DNA from: Eonycteris spelaea
Lineage: Eukaryota; Chordata; Mammalia; Chiroptera; Pteropodidae
Length of the DNA: 64,000 bases
Assembly (NCBI GenBank): GCA_003508835.1
Contig: PUFA01000203.1
Span: 1,332,501-1,396,500, forward strand
Direction of reading: 5' to 3'
In this document: piece after piece, positions 1 through 11,029 of the stretch
Layout: every line of letters begins with the position of its first letter
Numbering within the stretch: the stretch's first letter is position 1
Notes under the pieces: generated by a model
Databases searched by the model: none
Told to the model about the DNA's origin: nothing
The model's input: only the letters and a program-made list of their open reading frames with translations
Position numbers and translations under genes: made by a program

Positions 1-225
1 CGTCTTCCCCGAGTCGGAGGCTGAGACAGGATTCGGTTTGAATTTCAGCCGCGTCCCTGGCTCGCAGCCGCCTCCCCGCACTCGCTGAGAACCGTGCATC
101 TCCGCCAAGCGCACAACCGTTTTCTCCCCTGAAGCTCTGAGAACTAGGCTGGCTGGGCCCTCCTGGGGCGGGGGCGCTGATGGGGAGGGTGGACTGGCCC
201 TGACGCCCTCTCTCCTGTCTTCCAG

Positions 226-1362
226 GTCGGCTTCACCAGCGCACCCGGGCAGGGAGGGATCCTGGCTCAGCGGGAGTTCGATAGGAGATTCTCGCCCCAC
301 TTTGTAAGCTGCGCCCCCAGGATAAGAAGCCCTTTGGGTGGTGGGGCCTCCTGCCTCCAGGAAGCGCTGTGTAACTGGCTGGTTCTTCCCGTGTGCCTTG
401 GTGTCCGGCATGGCCATCGGATACCCAGCTTTAACCACGATTAGAGGCTTTGGGGATGAGGTCACGATCGCCAGGACCGGGAACCTGGCCTTTTTCTCTG
501 CCCAGCCTTGTGTGCGGCCCGCCTTGGCTTCCCGGGCCTTCCGTGAGAGTTAAAGGGACAGCTCAGGTCCAGAGCTGTGAGCCCCAGAGGGTTGCGTGCG
601 GACTTCGCTGGTCTCTGGTCTGGGAGGGAACCTTTTAAAGATTCGCCTGAGGTACCGGGTGAGGAGATGTACGCATTCCTTCGTTTGGGGAGTGATGATG
701 GAGTTCCTAGTTACCTACTCAGGTTTCTGCTTTGCTCTGGGACTGTGGCGACCAGGACCGTGTCCCCTCTGTGGAGGAGTTGAGAACAGGCCGGTGGGGA
801 GACGGTGCTGTGGGAGAGGTCGCACAAAAGCATGTGGCAGCCGTGTCTGGCCTGGTCTCAGTCAGGGAGGGGTTGCTGAGGTGACATTTAACCAGCCAGG
901 GAGGAGGTCGGGGAGGACGGGCCTCCTAGGAAGGGGGAAAGGGGTGTCGCCCAGCGTGGCTGGTGGGCAGCCCGGAGGCCAAGGAATGGGGGTGGGGGTA
1001 GAAGTGGGGTCAGGTCCTGGGGGGCTTGGCCCTCGGGGCAGGACCAGGCTCTGGGAGGGGAGCTGCTCCTCGGCCTGGGTGGCCTCAGGGAGGCTCCGGC
1101 TTCACAGCCTGCGGGGCACATGGGTCTTCAGAGGCGTCTCTCCTGGGGTGGTCAGACATTTGCTCCCAGCTGGGGTGGGGGTGTGCTTTCTCATCAGACC
1201 CCCCGCCGCCCCCGCCCCAGACTTCTGAGCGAGGCCTCCTTGTCTCTGCAGCTGGACTGGGCGGCCTTCGGGGTCATGACCCTCCCATCCATCGGGATCC
1301 CCCTCCTGCTGTGGTACTCCAGCAAGAGGAAGTACGACACTCCCAAGGCCAGGAAGAACTGA
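226..1362 (+). CDS. SSR2: SSR2, translocon-associated protein beta, last two coding exons (partial)
   Basis: Two coding exons of the signal sequence receptor beta subunit (TRAP-beta), an ER membrane protein that sits beside the Sec61 channel and assists translocation and topogenesis of secretory proteins. Exon 226-303 (after a CAG acceptor, before GTAAGC) encodes 26 residues in phase 0, containing [20 protein letters not shown]. The terminal exon starts at 1252 after CTGCAG and encodes 36 residues ending at the TGA at 1360-1362. It holds the single C-terminal transmembrane helix ([17 protein letters not shown]) and the basic cytosolic tail ending [10 protein letters not shown]. Both segments match the mammalian TRAP-beta C terminus as I know it; the N-terminal and luminal exons lie upstream of the window. 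The frame is intact in both exons. Bases 1-225 and 304-1251 are intronic. Confidence 0.96.
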
Positions 1363-1800
1363 GCCGGCATCACCGCCCCTCCGCAGGGAACCCAGGTGCT
1401 CCCCAGAATCCAGAGGGCGACTCGGATGCACCCCCCAGCCTGGGCCACCGGCCCCTGGACCCTCCCTCCGTCAGCCAGAGGCCAGGGCCTGGGGGTCAGC
1501 AAGAGCCTCCGGGTCCCCTCCTGAAGCCATCGGAACAGGACCGCCTTCGGCAGCAACCTGGACCCTGGAGGGCCCTCTGGTGCGCCACTGGGGCGCTGTG
1601 GGGCGTGGCCGGCGGTGTGACCTTGTCCAGGGTGCAGGAGGGGTGTTCAGGGCCTGCCCGCCACCCCCATCTGCCCTCCCCTCCCAGAAGAGGGCAGAAG
1701 ATGAAGTGAAAGGCATGGGACTCTCCGAGGCTGCCCAATCTGTTCTGGGTTAGGGACGCTGACCAAACAGGCTTTTCTAATAAAAACAAATGCCACATGA
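1363..1800 (+). other. SSR2: SSR2 3' UTR with AATAAA poly(A) signal
   Basis: The terminal SSR2 exon continues past the stop as a GC-rich untranslated region. AATAAA lies at 1779-1784 and is the only canonical signal close downstream, so cleavage is expected near 1800. The exact cleavage site is inferred. Confidence 0.85.
1779..1784 (+). terminator. Poly(A) signal of SSR2
   Basis: AATAAA hexamer about 420 bp after the SSR2 stop codon. Confidence 0.85.
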
Positions 1801-3399
1801 CTGCTTTCTCATCAGCTGGGTGGGCGCAGGCAGGCGGGGCCAGGCCGGCCGAACCCCTGCCCCACACCTGTGCCTCTGAGCACCTCTGCTTCCTTCCACC
1901 CGGCTCTGTCCACAAGCCCCAGACCCCGCCAAGACTGCCGCCGGCCACCAGCTCCACAGCTCGCGGGCCGGGCCAGGCAGGGGTCAGGTGGACGTGCAGG
2001 GAGGTGGCCTGGTCTGTCCGGAAAGGGCCATCTCTGCCTGGTTCTAGCCCTTCCTCCTCTAAGAACCAGCTTTTCTTCAGCTCGACTTTGTTTTCTGATG
2101 CCTCTGCTCTGAGCTTAGGCCGGGCACAAGCCCCAGGGCTGCACTGCCCCAAAGTGCGGCCTCGAGGGGCAGTGGCGTTCGCTGCAGCCGCCCTGGCTGA
2201 ACGTCCACCCCAGGAATGCCGTGGTCCGAGCACAGCCTCCCAGGCAGGAGGGGAGCCCAACAAACGGGCGCTTTGTTCCTCACCGAGGCTCCAGTACAGA
2301 CCCGTGGGGATGGGGGAGCTGGCCGCGGAGCGGAGCCGGGGCCCAGGGAGCATGAAGAGGACATGGAGACAGCGGGAGGCTCCCGGCGGGGCCACCCTCC
2401 CCCAGCTCACATCCCTGCTCCGGGGGCTGCGGCTGGGACACCCCAGGGCCCGCCAGGTGAGCGTGAGGCGGGTGTTTGCCTCTGTCGCTGTGTCCCCGGG
2501 ACCATGACGGCGTGTCTGCCACCTGTGTGGCCTCACCGAGCGCAGTGAGGAGCTAGCCTGTGGGAGGACGCGTGCTCGGAGGACGGCGAGCCCCGCAGCC
2601 GGAAGGCGACGGGAGAGGTGGCCTCCTCGGCCCGAGCGCGGAGCTGCTGCTGGGGCGGCCCTTGTCTCTCCCGCCAGGACTCGGCAGTGTGTCCTGGGCA
2701 TCGCGGCGGGGAGGGGGCTGGGCCTGAGCCCTGGCAGGTGGCAGGAGAAGCGTCTTGAAGGCAGTTCGTGTCACAGGCGCCTGGAAAGGGGCGCGGAGCC
2801 TGCATTCCACCTCGAGAGGCCGCTCGGCGGCCGCATGGGGTCTGGGCCTCCCGCGAGAGGGCTTGGTGCGGGGAAGAGCCTCTGTGTCCGCAGACCTGGC
2901 AGGGACAGTTGACTTCAGGGTTCAGGGTGAACCCTCAGCTCCGCTGAGGTAGCTCAGTAGGGGGTGACAGCACCCCCACTCCGGGGGCAGCACCCTACGG
3001 AGGTGGGGCCTGCAGCTCTGCAGAGGGGGCGGGGAGCCCTGGCCCCACACTCTCCCTGGAGGTTGAGGGCCAACACCCAGGGACTCCCCCTAAAAGGCAA
3101 CACAGAGGGTACCCCAGCGCCGTATGCTGCAGACCCCCGAAACCAGCCGTCGGCCCCTCCAACCTGGTCCAAACTTCCAGCAACCACCTGCTCGCCACAG
3201 CCCGGCGGAGCCAGGTCCCGGTCCCCACCCCCACGCTCCAGGCTCTGGGAGCCCCCCAGGTCTGTGGGAGACAGGTGTGGGATCTGCAGGAGGGGGGTAT
3301 CCAGGAGTCACGGTCCCCTGAGAGGCTGGCCCATGGTGGGAGCGGCGCGGACACAGGCCGTCCCCACCTGCCCCCCGCCCCCCGCCCCCCGACCTCCAT

Positions 3400-3415
3400 C
3401 CCCCCCCCCCCCCCC
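3400..3415 (+). repeat. Poly-C run (16 C)
   Basis: Uninterrupted run of 16 C inside a longer C-rich tract from about 3366 to 3430. Confidence 0.9.
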
Positions 3416-4755
3416 TCGCCCCCCCCACTGGCCACCGGCCGCCCGCTGGCCCTGCAGCCTCGGCTAAGTCACGCTCCCTCTTGAGCCTGTGTCTTCAGCG
3501 GACCCAGCATGCCTGGTTGGTTTGGTTAGAGGATTTCTGAGAACCCCCCACCAGTGAGACGGGGCGGGTGCCCAGCGCCCAATGCGTGACCTGGGGCCCA
3601 GCCGGTGGGAAAGAGCGCGGCTTCCACATCCCCACCAGCTGCGCCTTCCTGCTCCCCGGGGTGAGGTCCTCCGGAGCCCGCGCAGGCGGGGGGTCAGGAA
3701 GGGCACAGGGCGACGGGCTCCTCCGAGGCCACGCGGCAGGTGGCGGCCAGCCTGGTCGCTGAGTGACCGGTCCGGGCCCTGTGAGTCTGTCACCGTTTGC
3801 ACCGATCTCACTGAGCACTTCACAGACCATGCAGCGAGGCCTCAGGTCGCTTCTCCATGGCCGGGCCCTGCTGGCCGCAGCGCCGCTGCCGTCCAGGGTC
3901 CGCCAGGCCGTGGGACGGTGGGGACAGTGCAGGGGCCCACGCGAGCCACGGGCTGAGTGGTGCCAGCTGCACAGTCACCCGTTCCTGCCGGCCGAGGCGG
4001 GGGTGCCCTGGGGGAGCTGCCCTCCAAGGCTCCGCCCTGCGTGTCCTTTGTCACAGAAGGCACAGTCCCCCGGCCCCCTGGGACCCGCGCCGACCCCCCG
4101 CGACCTGCTGTGAGCAGCTCCGAAGGCGAGCGTGGGGGAGCAGAGCGCTCTGTGGGCTCCCAGCTGTGCCCCTCCCGGGTGTCTCTTTCTCCCGCCCCAC
4201 CGCCCCGCTCGCTCCTGGACCTCCCGTTCCCACACACCGTCCCCAGGGCGCCCTGGCTTGCCTTCCTCTCCCCATCTCTACCAGGCCCTGAAACCTGAGG
4301 CCGCCCTTTGTCCAGGGAACGCCAAGGTCGGGGATCCAGGGACCCTTGGGACCATGATGGCCACCCACGGGGTTAAAGTCCTGTGCGCAGCTGGCCTGGG
4401 TGTTTGAAGAAGGGCGGGGCAGGGAAGGGCCTGAGCCCTGAGAGGCCCTGGTCCCCACTGGAATGCATGGCCCCCTGCCGCCCATGCCACCTCCTGGACC
4501 ATGAGCCCTTCCCTTGAGAGGACCAGGAGGGAGGTGCCCCCACCGAGGTGCCGGACTGGACGGGGACGTCCCCTAGTGGAGCCTCCAGCCGGGGCAGGAG
4601 CGGGGCCCCCATCTCCGGGATAGCACCCAGGTCTGGTGAGTGTCGTTCCCCCCAAGACAGAGAAGGGCCCCCTGCACCCCAGGAAGGGGCAGGACAGTTT
4701 GGAGCTTCCCCACCAGCCTTCGGCGTTCAGCTCCCACTTTTAATGTAGGGGTCAA

Positions 4756-4779
4756 TGTGTGTGTGTGTGTGTGTGTGTG
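4756..4779 (+). repeat. (TG)12 microsatellite
   Basis: Perfect TG dinucleotide repeat. Confidence 0.95.
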
Positions 4780-5456
4780 AGCGTGCAAATGGGGAATCAC
4801 GGTTATGGCCAACACTTCCGCTTGTGCGACAAGTGATGCTACTAAGCCCTTGACACGCACTCTTGGTCTTCACAGCCCTGTGGGGCTGCACACCACAACC
4901 CCACATCAGAGGCGAGGTCTGGAGAAGCTACACAACCCTTGTCGGTTGGGGCGGATTGTAGGACGGGGGTTCAGACTCAAGATCCTCTGGTGTCTCCTGC
5001 TCCCTTTTCTTACTCAGGAGGGACGGCTCTGGGCTTTTAAAGCCTTGACGTTCTGATGCGTTCAGGGTCCCCTTCCTCTAGTGCCGGCCATTGCTGCTTT
5101 GCCCATGGGGTTAATCATGAGACGGGAAAGGCCACCAGCTCATACCTGAGAGTCAGATCACCCTGTCCGCCAGGTTGCCGGCTCCCAGGTCACCCACTAC
5201 CTTTACCTGTCCCCTGGGACTCGATGGGTTAATTTCCGGGACACTGCGGCCAAAGTCTCCCCAGGTGTGTCCCTCTGAACCTCAGACCCTCTCCTGCCTC
5301 ACCCTCCTGGCACTGTGCCCAGAGCTCATGCCAAGAAACAGTCAGGAAGCTGGAGTGGCCGGCGGGCCTGGCCATCTCTTCCGCAGCCCCTGCAGCCACG
5401 GCTACCCTGGGACCCGCAGAAGGGAAGAAGCCCAGGGTTTGGTTTGCAAATTGATT

Positions 5457-5472
5457 AAAAAAAAAAAAAAAA
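5457..5472 (+). repeat. A16 homopolymer
   Basis: Sixteen consecutive A. No retroposon body is recognisable directly 5' of it, so I do not call it a SINE tail. Confidence 0.85.
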
Positions 5473-6599
5473 GTGGTCACACTTGGAAGCCCACAGCAGC
5501 AAAATTCCTGATTTGTGAGCCGCCTAGACTATCAAGGAAGTGGGATAATTCAGGGTAGGTGCTCAGGATGACCTCACAGAAGGTGGTGGGGTTTGCTCAG
5601 GGGACTGGGGACACCTGCCCCTCTAGCTTTGAACTCCGAACTTGGGTTCTAACAATAAAATCCATAACTTGGCCCCACGGGCCCTGGGGGCAGGTGGGCT
5701 CCTCGCCAGAGTCAGCCCAGAAGCTGGTGTGGGCGGGTGGGTGCTCCCTGTGCCGCTGAGGGATGGGGTGCAGGTCCCACCATCGTGTGGTGCCCAGACC
5801 GCTCCGGACCCTCGGCTCTGGGCCAGGCACCCGAAGGGACGAGTCCTCTGCGTGTACCCCTTCCCAGTCCTTTAGTGTTTGGCAGTTGACAGCAAAATCA
5901 GGGGAGAGTGACTTTGGGACAGGAGCATCCAGCACGCGGCGAAATGCCTGTGTCTCGCACTGAGTGACGAGTGACGGCGTGACGGGGTCAGAGTGAGGAG
6001 GGGAGACGGAGCAGGTGCCATGCCCCGCCCTGGAAGGGCTGTCCAGCGAGCAGGCCTCGCAGAGGGACCCTGTTGGGGTCATGGTTCCCTTTCTGCAGGG
6101 AGGAGCAGGTGGGTTAAAGTTTGAACCATCAAAGGGCTTGCTGCAACCCCCTGCCCCAGGGCCAGCAGACTGGGAGAAGCCTCCAGACCCCGGCACCTGG
6201 CCTCTCCCGCTCTCCCCGTTCTTTATTATCTGGTTCTTCGGGTCTTCCCCATAATCGCCCCACTCCAGGGAGTTTAGGGCCCCACAGCCAGACCCAGGAG
6301 GAAGCCCCTCCCCATGCAGAAAAGCTGCATGGCTTCCAGCAGCCCTTCCTAGCCCTGGTGTTTGCTCTCAGCAAACAAAGGCAGAGCCCGCTGGCCCTGT
6401 GGCCTCACTCAGATTCCTGCGGTAACAGAGGGACCAGAAGGGGCAGATGTAACTTCTCCGGAGGCCCCTACTTCCTTTTGGAAGTTCCTTCCTTTCTTGG
6501 GCTGAGGTGGGGGTGGGCAGTGAATAGCGATCTTGCCAGAGGCCTTGGAAAAGCACTGGCCCTCTGTGGGGGCTTGACTTCCGGTTTCAGAGAAGAACT

Positions 6600-6770
6600 C
6601 AGGCTTCAGAGCCTGATGCCTTGGCTCTGAGAACCAAGCTCCACCTCCTTGGCCGGCCGTGACCTTGGGCAGGTTACTTTCTGCCTCTGCGCAGCCTGTT
6701 TCTTCAAATGCAAAATAAGGATGATGATGATGAATTTCAAGCCCTGGTTGTGAGGATCCCACAGGATGTA
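6600..6770 (+). repeat. MIR-family SINE remnant, plus orientation
   Basis: Carries the MIR core signature: a GACCTTGGGCAGGTTACTTT-like stretch, then a CTC/GCCTGTTTCTTC...AAAATAAGGATGATGATGA stretch and a GTGAGGATCCCA tail, in that order. Confidence 0.7.
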
Positions 6771-6782
6771 GGCAGCGGAGTG

Positions 6783-6784
<2 letters not shown>

Positions 6785-6827
<43 letters not shown>
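6785..6827 (+). repeat. (CA)n microsatellite
   Basis: 43 bp of perfect CA dinucleotides directly following the MIR remnant. Confidence 0.95.
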
Positions 6828-6828
<1 letters not shown>

Positions 6829-6984
6829 ACCCACCGTACCCCTACCCCCCCGCAGGCCCCCTCCAGGCTCCAACAGTTATTCAGGAAATGGGTTTGTTGG
6901 GCCTTCGGTGTCCCCAGTTGGTGTGCAGTGAGACTCACTGTCTCTCTTCGATCCCCTTCCTCCTTCCGAGAGTCTGCGGCCCAG

Positions 6985-7250
6985 CTACAGTAAACCAGGA
7001 GTCTGCGAACCTTTTCTGTAAAGACCCGGGGGATACATATCAGGCCTCGGGGGCCACGTGTCTCTGTCTCAGCCGCGGACCCTGCTGCGGTGACGCAGAG
7101 ACGGCCTCAGACCGTGCGTGAGCGTGCGAGCTCGGCCGGCCGGGCTACAGCAGCACTGCTTCCGAGCACTGAATGTGCATTTCACACGCTTTTTCATGTG
7201 TCACAAAGTAGTGGTTTTCTTCTGATTTTTGTTTCAAACATTTAGGACGG
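6985..7250. mobile_element. Decayed hAT-type nonautonomous DNA transposon (MER type), tentative
   Basis: The run 'gtctgcgaaccttttctgta' followed by a CAGGCCTCGGGGGCCA-like stretch resembles a common mammalian MER element beginning with 'gcaaactttttctgtaaagg'. I assign the class from memory of that motif only; the family name is not determined. Confidence 0.4.
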
Positions 7251-8081
7251 ACAGCAGGGCGGCCTCGGTCCCCAGGCTGCAGAGTTTGTAGCGTGGCGGC
7301 CGCAGGGCTGGAGGGAGACGCTCCCTGTCACCACCTGGCCAAAGCCAGCCCTGCGGGCAGCGCTGGGGCAGGAGAGGCAGGTGGAGGCCGGTGTGGGGGT
7401 GCAGCTCGGCGGCTTTCCCTCTCGTGCGGGGCCCCCGAACGCCAGGCCGAGAGCCTGGCAGCGCCCCTCGGGTTCTGTCCTGTCCCTGGTCCCACCTCCT
7501 CCGTGCCCGGCCGCCCCTCCAGCTCCTGCTCTCCCCTCCGCCCCGGCTTCTCAGGACCCTTCCTGACCCCACCCCCTGCCCCTGAATGGCAGCTTCGCAG
7601 ACTGGGCAGGGACTCAGGCCCCATCCTGCCCCCTGCAGAGCTGAGCAGCAGGAATGATGGCAGGGGCCCCTGTCTGCAGATGAGCAGAGGGACGACCTCT
7701 CCCGGTGGCTTCTGGGGGTCCCCGCAGACGTGGTGACCATGGATGGCACAGGGCCTGGGCCAGTGTCCTAGGCCTCTCCTCTGTCTTCAATGCCACCTGC
7801 AGCAGCCTGAGGCACAAGTGTCCTCTCGGCAGTCCTGGGGGTGGGGGCGCAGGCCACAGTGAGAGGGGGAAGGAGAATGGAGGGACCCCGTCCGCAAGCC
7901 GGACCCTGCCCCCTCCCCAGGCAGAGTGAGCAACAACCGTCCATCCTCCTCGGAGCCGGCCGTGCCCCAGCGAAGGCAGGGGCGGCTCGATGCGCTAGGC
8001 CTGGCTGACTGTGACACGTCGCCAGTTCCGAGGTTCCAGGCTTCTAGAACCCTGCTCACCCCCTCCGCCTTCCGGCCACAG

Positions 8082-8362
8082 GTCGGCCGGTCTGTGCTGC
8101 CCATGAGCGGGCAGGGCCCGGAGGTGCTCCTCGCCGATGGCGCCCCGGCGTCCCGAGGCCACAGGCCCCGCTGCCTGTCCGCCGTGGAGTCCTCGGCCGA
8201 GCCCCCGGAGGAGGAGGACGGAGGGAGGAGGAAGGAGGCCGATGGCGCCCACGCCGTGCCCCTCCGGAGGTCGGGCGCTTTCCGCGTCCACGGCTACAGC
8301 TACGACCCCTTCAAAAGACACAGCTGGGGGCCAGACAGGGCGCACCAGGAGCCGCCGAGCAC
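8082..8362 (+). CDS. Candidate upstream coding exon A (possible alternative ARHGEF2 5' end)
   Basis: An exon-like block bounded by CCACAG at 8076-8081 and by the donor GTGAGT starting at 8363. An ATG at 8103 opens a frame that stays open to the donor (86 codons plus 2 nt, phase 2). The encoded protein does not look like random GC-rich translation: an acidic stretch (AEPPEEEDGG) and HGYSYDPFKRHSWGP, with aromatic and mixed codons. The phase joins exactly to candidate exon B at 9560. I do not recognise a domain. Human ARHGEF2 is known to span a long 5' region reaching close to SSR2, which is why I link this to ARHGEF2; an independent small gene is possible. The ATG context (CTGCCCATGA) is weak. 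Confidence 0.45.
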
Positions 8363-9559
8363 GTGAGTCCCCGCGTGCCCCTGTCCCTCCTGTCCCTCAG
8401 CCCCGGACCTGGGAGGCGTTTTGGGAAAGGACAGGCAGGGTGAGACGCCGGCCCAGGCACCGTGGTTGGCCTCCGGGTGGCAGGGACCTGCCTTCCGAAG
8501 TGTGGCTCTCCCAGCCGTCCCCGCTCCTGCCTGGTCTCGGGAGTGGGTGGGCCGTGGGCCGCAGCACCCTTGGGTCTTGCTGCCCCCGCCTCCCGCCTGG
8601 GTTCCACAGGTGTCAGGGCTGGGAGGGGCTCAGGGCCCGATCCCCTCGCTTTGTGGGGAAGAATCCGAGGCCCAGAGGACTTGGGGAGGCTTCTGGAGAG
8701 AAGGGGTTCCCAGGCTGGGCATGGAAGCCGCCCCTTCCCCAACTGCGCCCACCTGCGGGTCCCAGGCGAGGCGGAGCCACGGAGCCTCGGTGTCGGGGTG
8801 CAGTCTGCCATGGGGACCCATCTTGCACAGAGGGCTGCGTGGGCTCGGGGGAAAGGAAGCAAGGGACCCAGCTCTTCCCCTCTCCTGGAAAATCCCCGAC
8901 CACTTCCCCAAAGTGGAGGAAGTCGGAGCTAGCAGGCCTGGGGGGCAGCGTGGGGAGCTCTGGGCGGCGGTCACCGCTGGCCCCACGGGCGAGGGTCCCG
9001 GCCGGCTGCCTTAGCTCCGGTGAGTAGATGGGCTTCTGCAGGTCTCCAGCAGTGTGGGCCGGCGAGGGCGCGGCCCCTGGCCCGGCCCTGGCCCGCAGGC
9101 CCCGGGGCACCTTCCTCAGAGCGGCGGTTGAAGGCAGAGATTCCCCGGGCACCCCTTGCGTGGTGCCAACGGGACCTCAGTACCTTCTAGGGGTCCCCTT
9201 GCTCTGCCAGGCGTCGTCTCTGGCCCTGGGTACAGTGGGAGGGGACCCCTGGGCACACTGTCGACTGGGTGGGAACAGAGACTGGTGTTAGGGACCCGGC
9301 AAGGCGCGAGAATTCCGCCCGCGCGCCCTGCCCGGCCGCAGGCTGCCTTCTGGGGGCAGTACCGCCCTGTGACCAGCAGGGGCCACCCTTGCCTGCAGCC
9401 GGCTCAGCGGCCCCGCCATAGCGCAGCCCCAAGGGGAGGCCACGGGGTCAGGGCCGCGCCTGTGCCCACAGGAAGGGCAGGGCCGGGGGCGGTGGTGTTC
9501 CTCGCCGGCCGCTGCTGGCCCCTGGATGCAGAGGGCAGTGGTGGTAATGTGTGTTCCAG

Positions 9560-9657
9560 GGACAGGCTGCAGGCCGCAAGATGCACTGGCCCCCAGAAGG
9601 CCCCCCTGCTGCAGAGCCCGGAGGACCTGGACGCCTTCCTGGAGCTGCAGCACCAAG
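9560..9657 (+). CDS. Candidate upstream coding exon B
   Basis: 98 bp after GTGTTCCAG and before GTGGCC. Entered in the phase left by exon A it encodes 32 residues including LLQSPEDLDAFLELQHQ, an acidic, amphipathic-looking stretch, and exits in phase 1. That exit phase fits candidate exon D at 15791. If unspliced, the frame runs on to a stop near 9789-9791, with an ATTAAA at 9975-9980, so a short independent terminal exon is the alternative reading. Confidence 0.4.
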
Positions 9658-11029
9658 GTGGCCAGCCCTCCTGCGTGGTATGGACGGACAAACCCCCGGG
9701 GAGCCCCCCACCCCCGCCTGTCCAGCCACCACTCGGTGCCTCCTCTGCCCCGCCTGCTGCCGGGGCTCTCTGTGCCCAGGCACCACTCTGACTGCAAACG
9801 GCCGAATCCGCACCTGTCCACCTGTCGTCTGCACCCCCTCTGCCCGCCTCCCGGGGCCTGCGCTCTGCCCGCCACTCCCGGTCTCCTGCCTCCGTCTCTT
9901 TCTCTGAGACGCTCTGTTTCCGCCTCTCTGGGTCTGTGTCCCTGTGCCGATGTGGGACTCTGTGTCCCCCTCTCATTAAAAGGCCCCTGTCTCCCTCGTG
10001 TTAGAACCACTTCTTTCTGTGGACTCTGCATCTCTGAGATTTGAAGCTGAACTTATCGTCTGTGGGGTGAAGCTACACATCTGGAATCCTGAGGGACAGT
10101 AGCTCTCAAGCGGGAGAATCAGAGGGTCATTGAATGGGAAAGGACCTAGGGATTATCTGGCCACAAATGGGGGATCTCAAGCCAGGACCCAGGGACCCCT
10201 GAGGGAACACAGGGCTGGAGAGACTCCAGTGCTGAGCCCCTGAGAACACAGAAATGCCCCCGGGCTGGTGACGAGAGGTTGCCCCCTCCCAGCTCATCCT
10301 CCAGCTGGTGGGGGAGCCAACCCCGCCTCGTCGTTCGGGTGCCCGTGCTTTGGGGGCTGTTATGGCCCGTCAGGGGAGCAGCGAGACCCATCCTGTCCCC
10401 TTGCCCACTGTCCTCCATCGGGGTCCCTGCGTGCCCTTCCGCGCCCCCACGTCCATGTGGCAGAAAGAACAGCGTTTCAGACAGACTCCTGAAGGCTTCA
10501 CCGGCCAGCCGAGCAGCTCACTTCATCTCTCGAACAGCAGGATAATAAAAAAACGATCTTTTCAGGTCGTGATCATTAGGTGAAAGAAAGGCGCCGAGTG
10601 CCCAGGCCAGAGGCGGGCACACGGTCGGGCACGAGGAGGAAGGGCCTCGTTCCCTCCTCTGCCTCTGCTCCTCGGGCCTCAGATCACCTCCGCCTCCTCC
10701 TCCCGGCCTCCCTCCCGCCTCGTCTCCCTATCCGCTCTCCTCTCCCCGCTTCTTCCCAGCACCTTCCTCTGCCTCCCTGCTCTGCCTCCCCTCCGCGCTC
10801 CGTCATATCTGCAAGCCAGGCCCTCCGAGCTCTGCTCAGGGTGTTTTTGTTTCTTCCTGTGACAGCGTTCTCCACCAGACTTTCGGTCTGAGACTTATTA
10901 AGCTGGGCCGGGGCTTGCAGGCTGATGGCCCAGGACCAAGTCCAGTTCCAGGATCTATTTTGTTTGGCCAGCACGGTGCTTATACTTTTAAAAATTCAGA
11001 TGTCCTTACATGGGACCCTGCGCTCCAGT
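9658..11029. other. No gene recognised
   Basis: GC-rich to mixed sequence with a pyrimidine-rich tract near 10680-10800. Possible short terminal exon up to about 9990 if candidate exon B is not spliced. Nothing else supported. Confidence 0.5.

Larger units (their letters stand above)
1801..8081. other. Intergenic / possible ARHGEF2 5' intron, GC-rich, no convincing gene
   Basis: No protein family recognised in any frame. Long open frames here are explained by high GC and lack of stops. The interval contains a C16 run (3400-3415), (TG)12 at 4756-4779, an A16 run at 5457-5472, a 43-bp CA repeat at 6785-6827, MIR-like segments near 4840-4980 and 6600-6770, and a decayed hAT-like element near 6985-7250. 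Confidence 0.6.

Noticed and set aside
1496..2701. A 401-codon minus-strand open frame antisense to the SSR2 3' UTR
   Set aside because: No recognisable domain, composition typical of GC-rich translation, and it crosses the SSR2 3' end and poly(A) region.
5440..5475. The A16 run as the tail of a recent SINE
   Set aside because: No SINE body, promoter boxes or flanking direct repeats could be seen next to it.
9975..9980. ATTAAA as the end of an independent gene made of exons A and B
   Set aside because: Possible, but the hexamer is common by chance and phase-compatible exons continue downstream, so I kept it only as an alternative in the entry for exon B.
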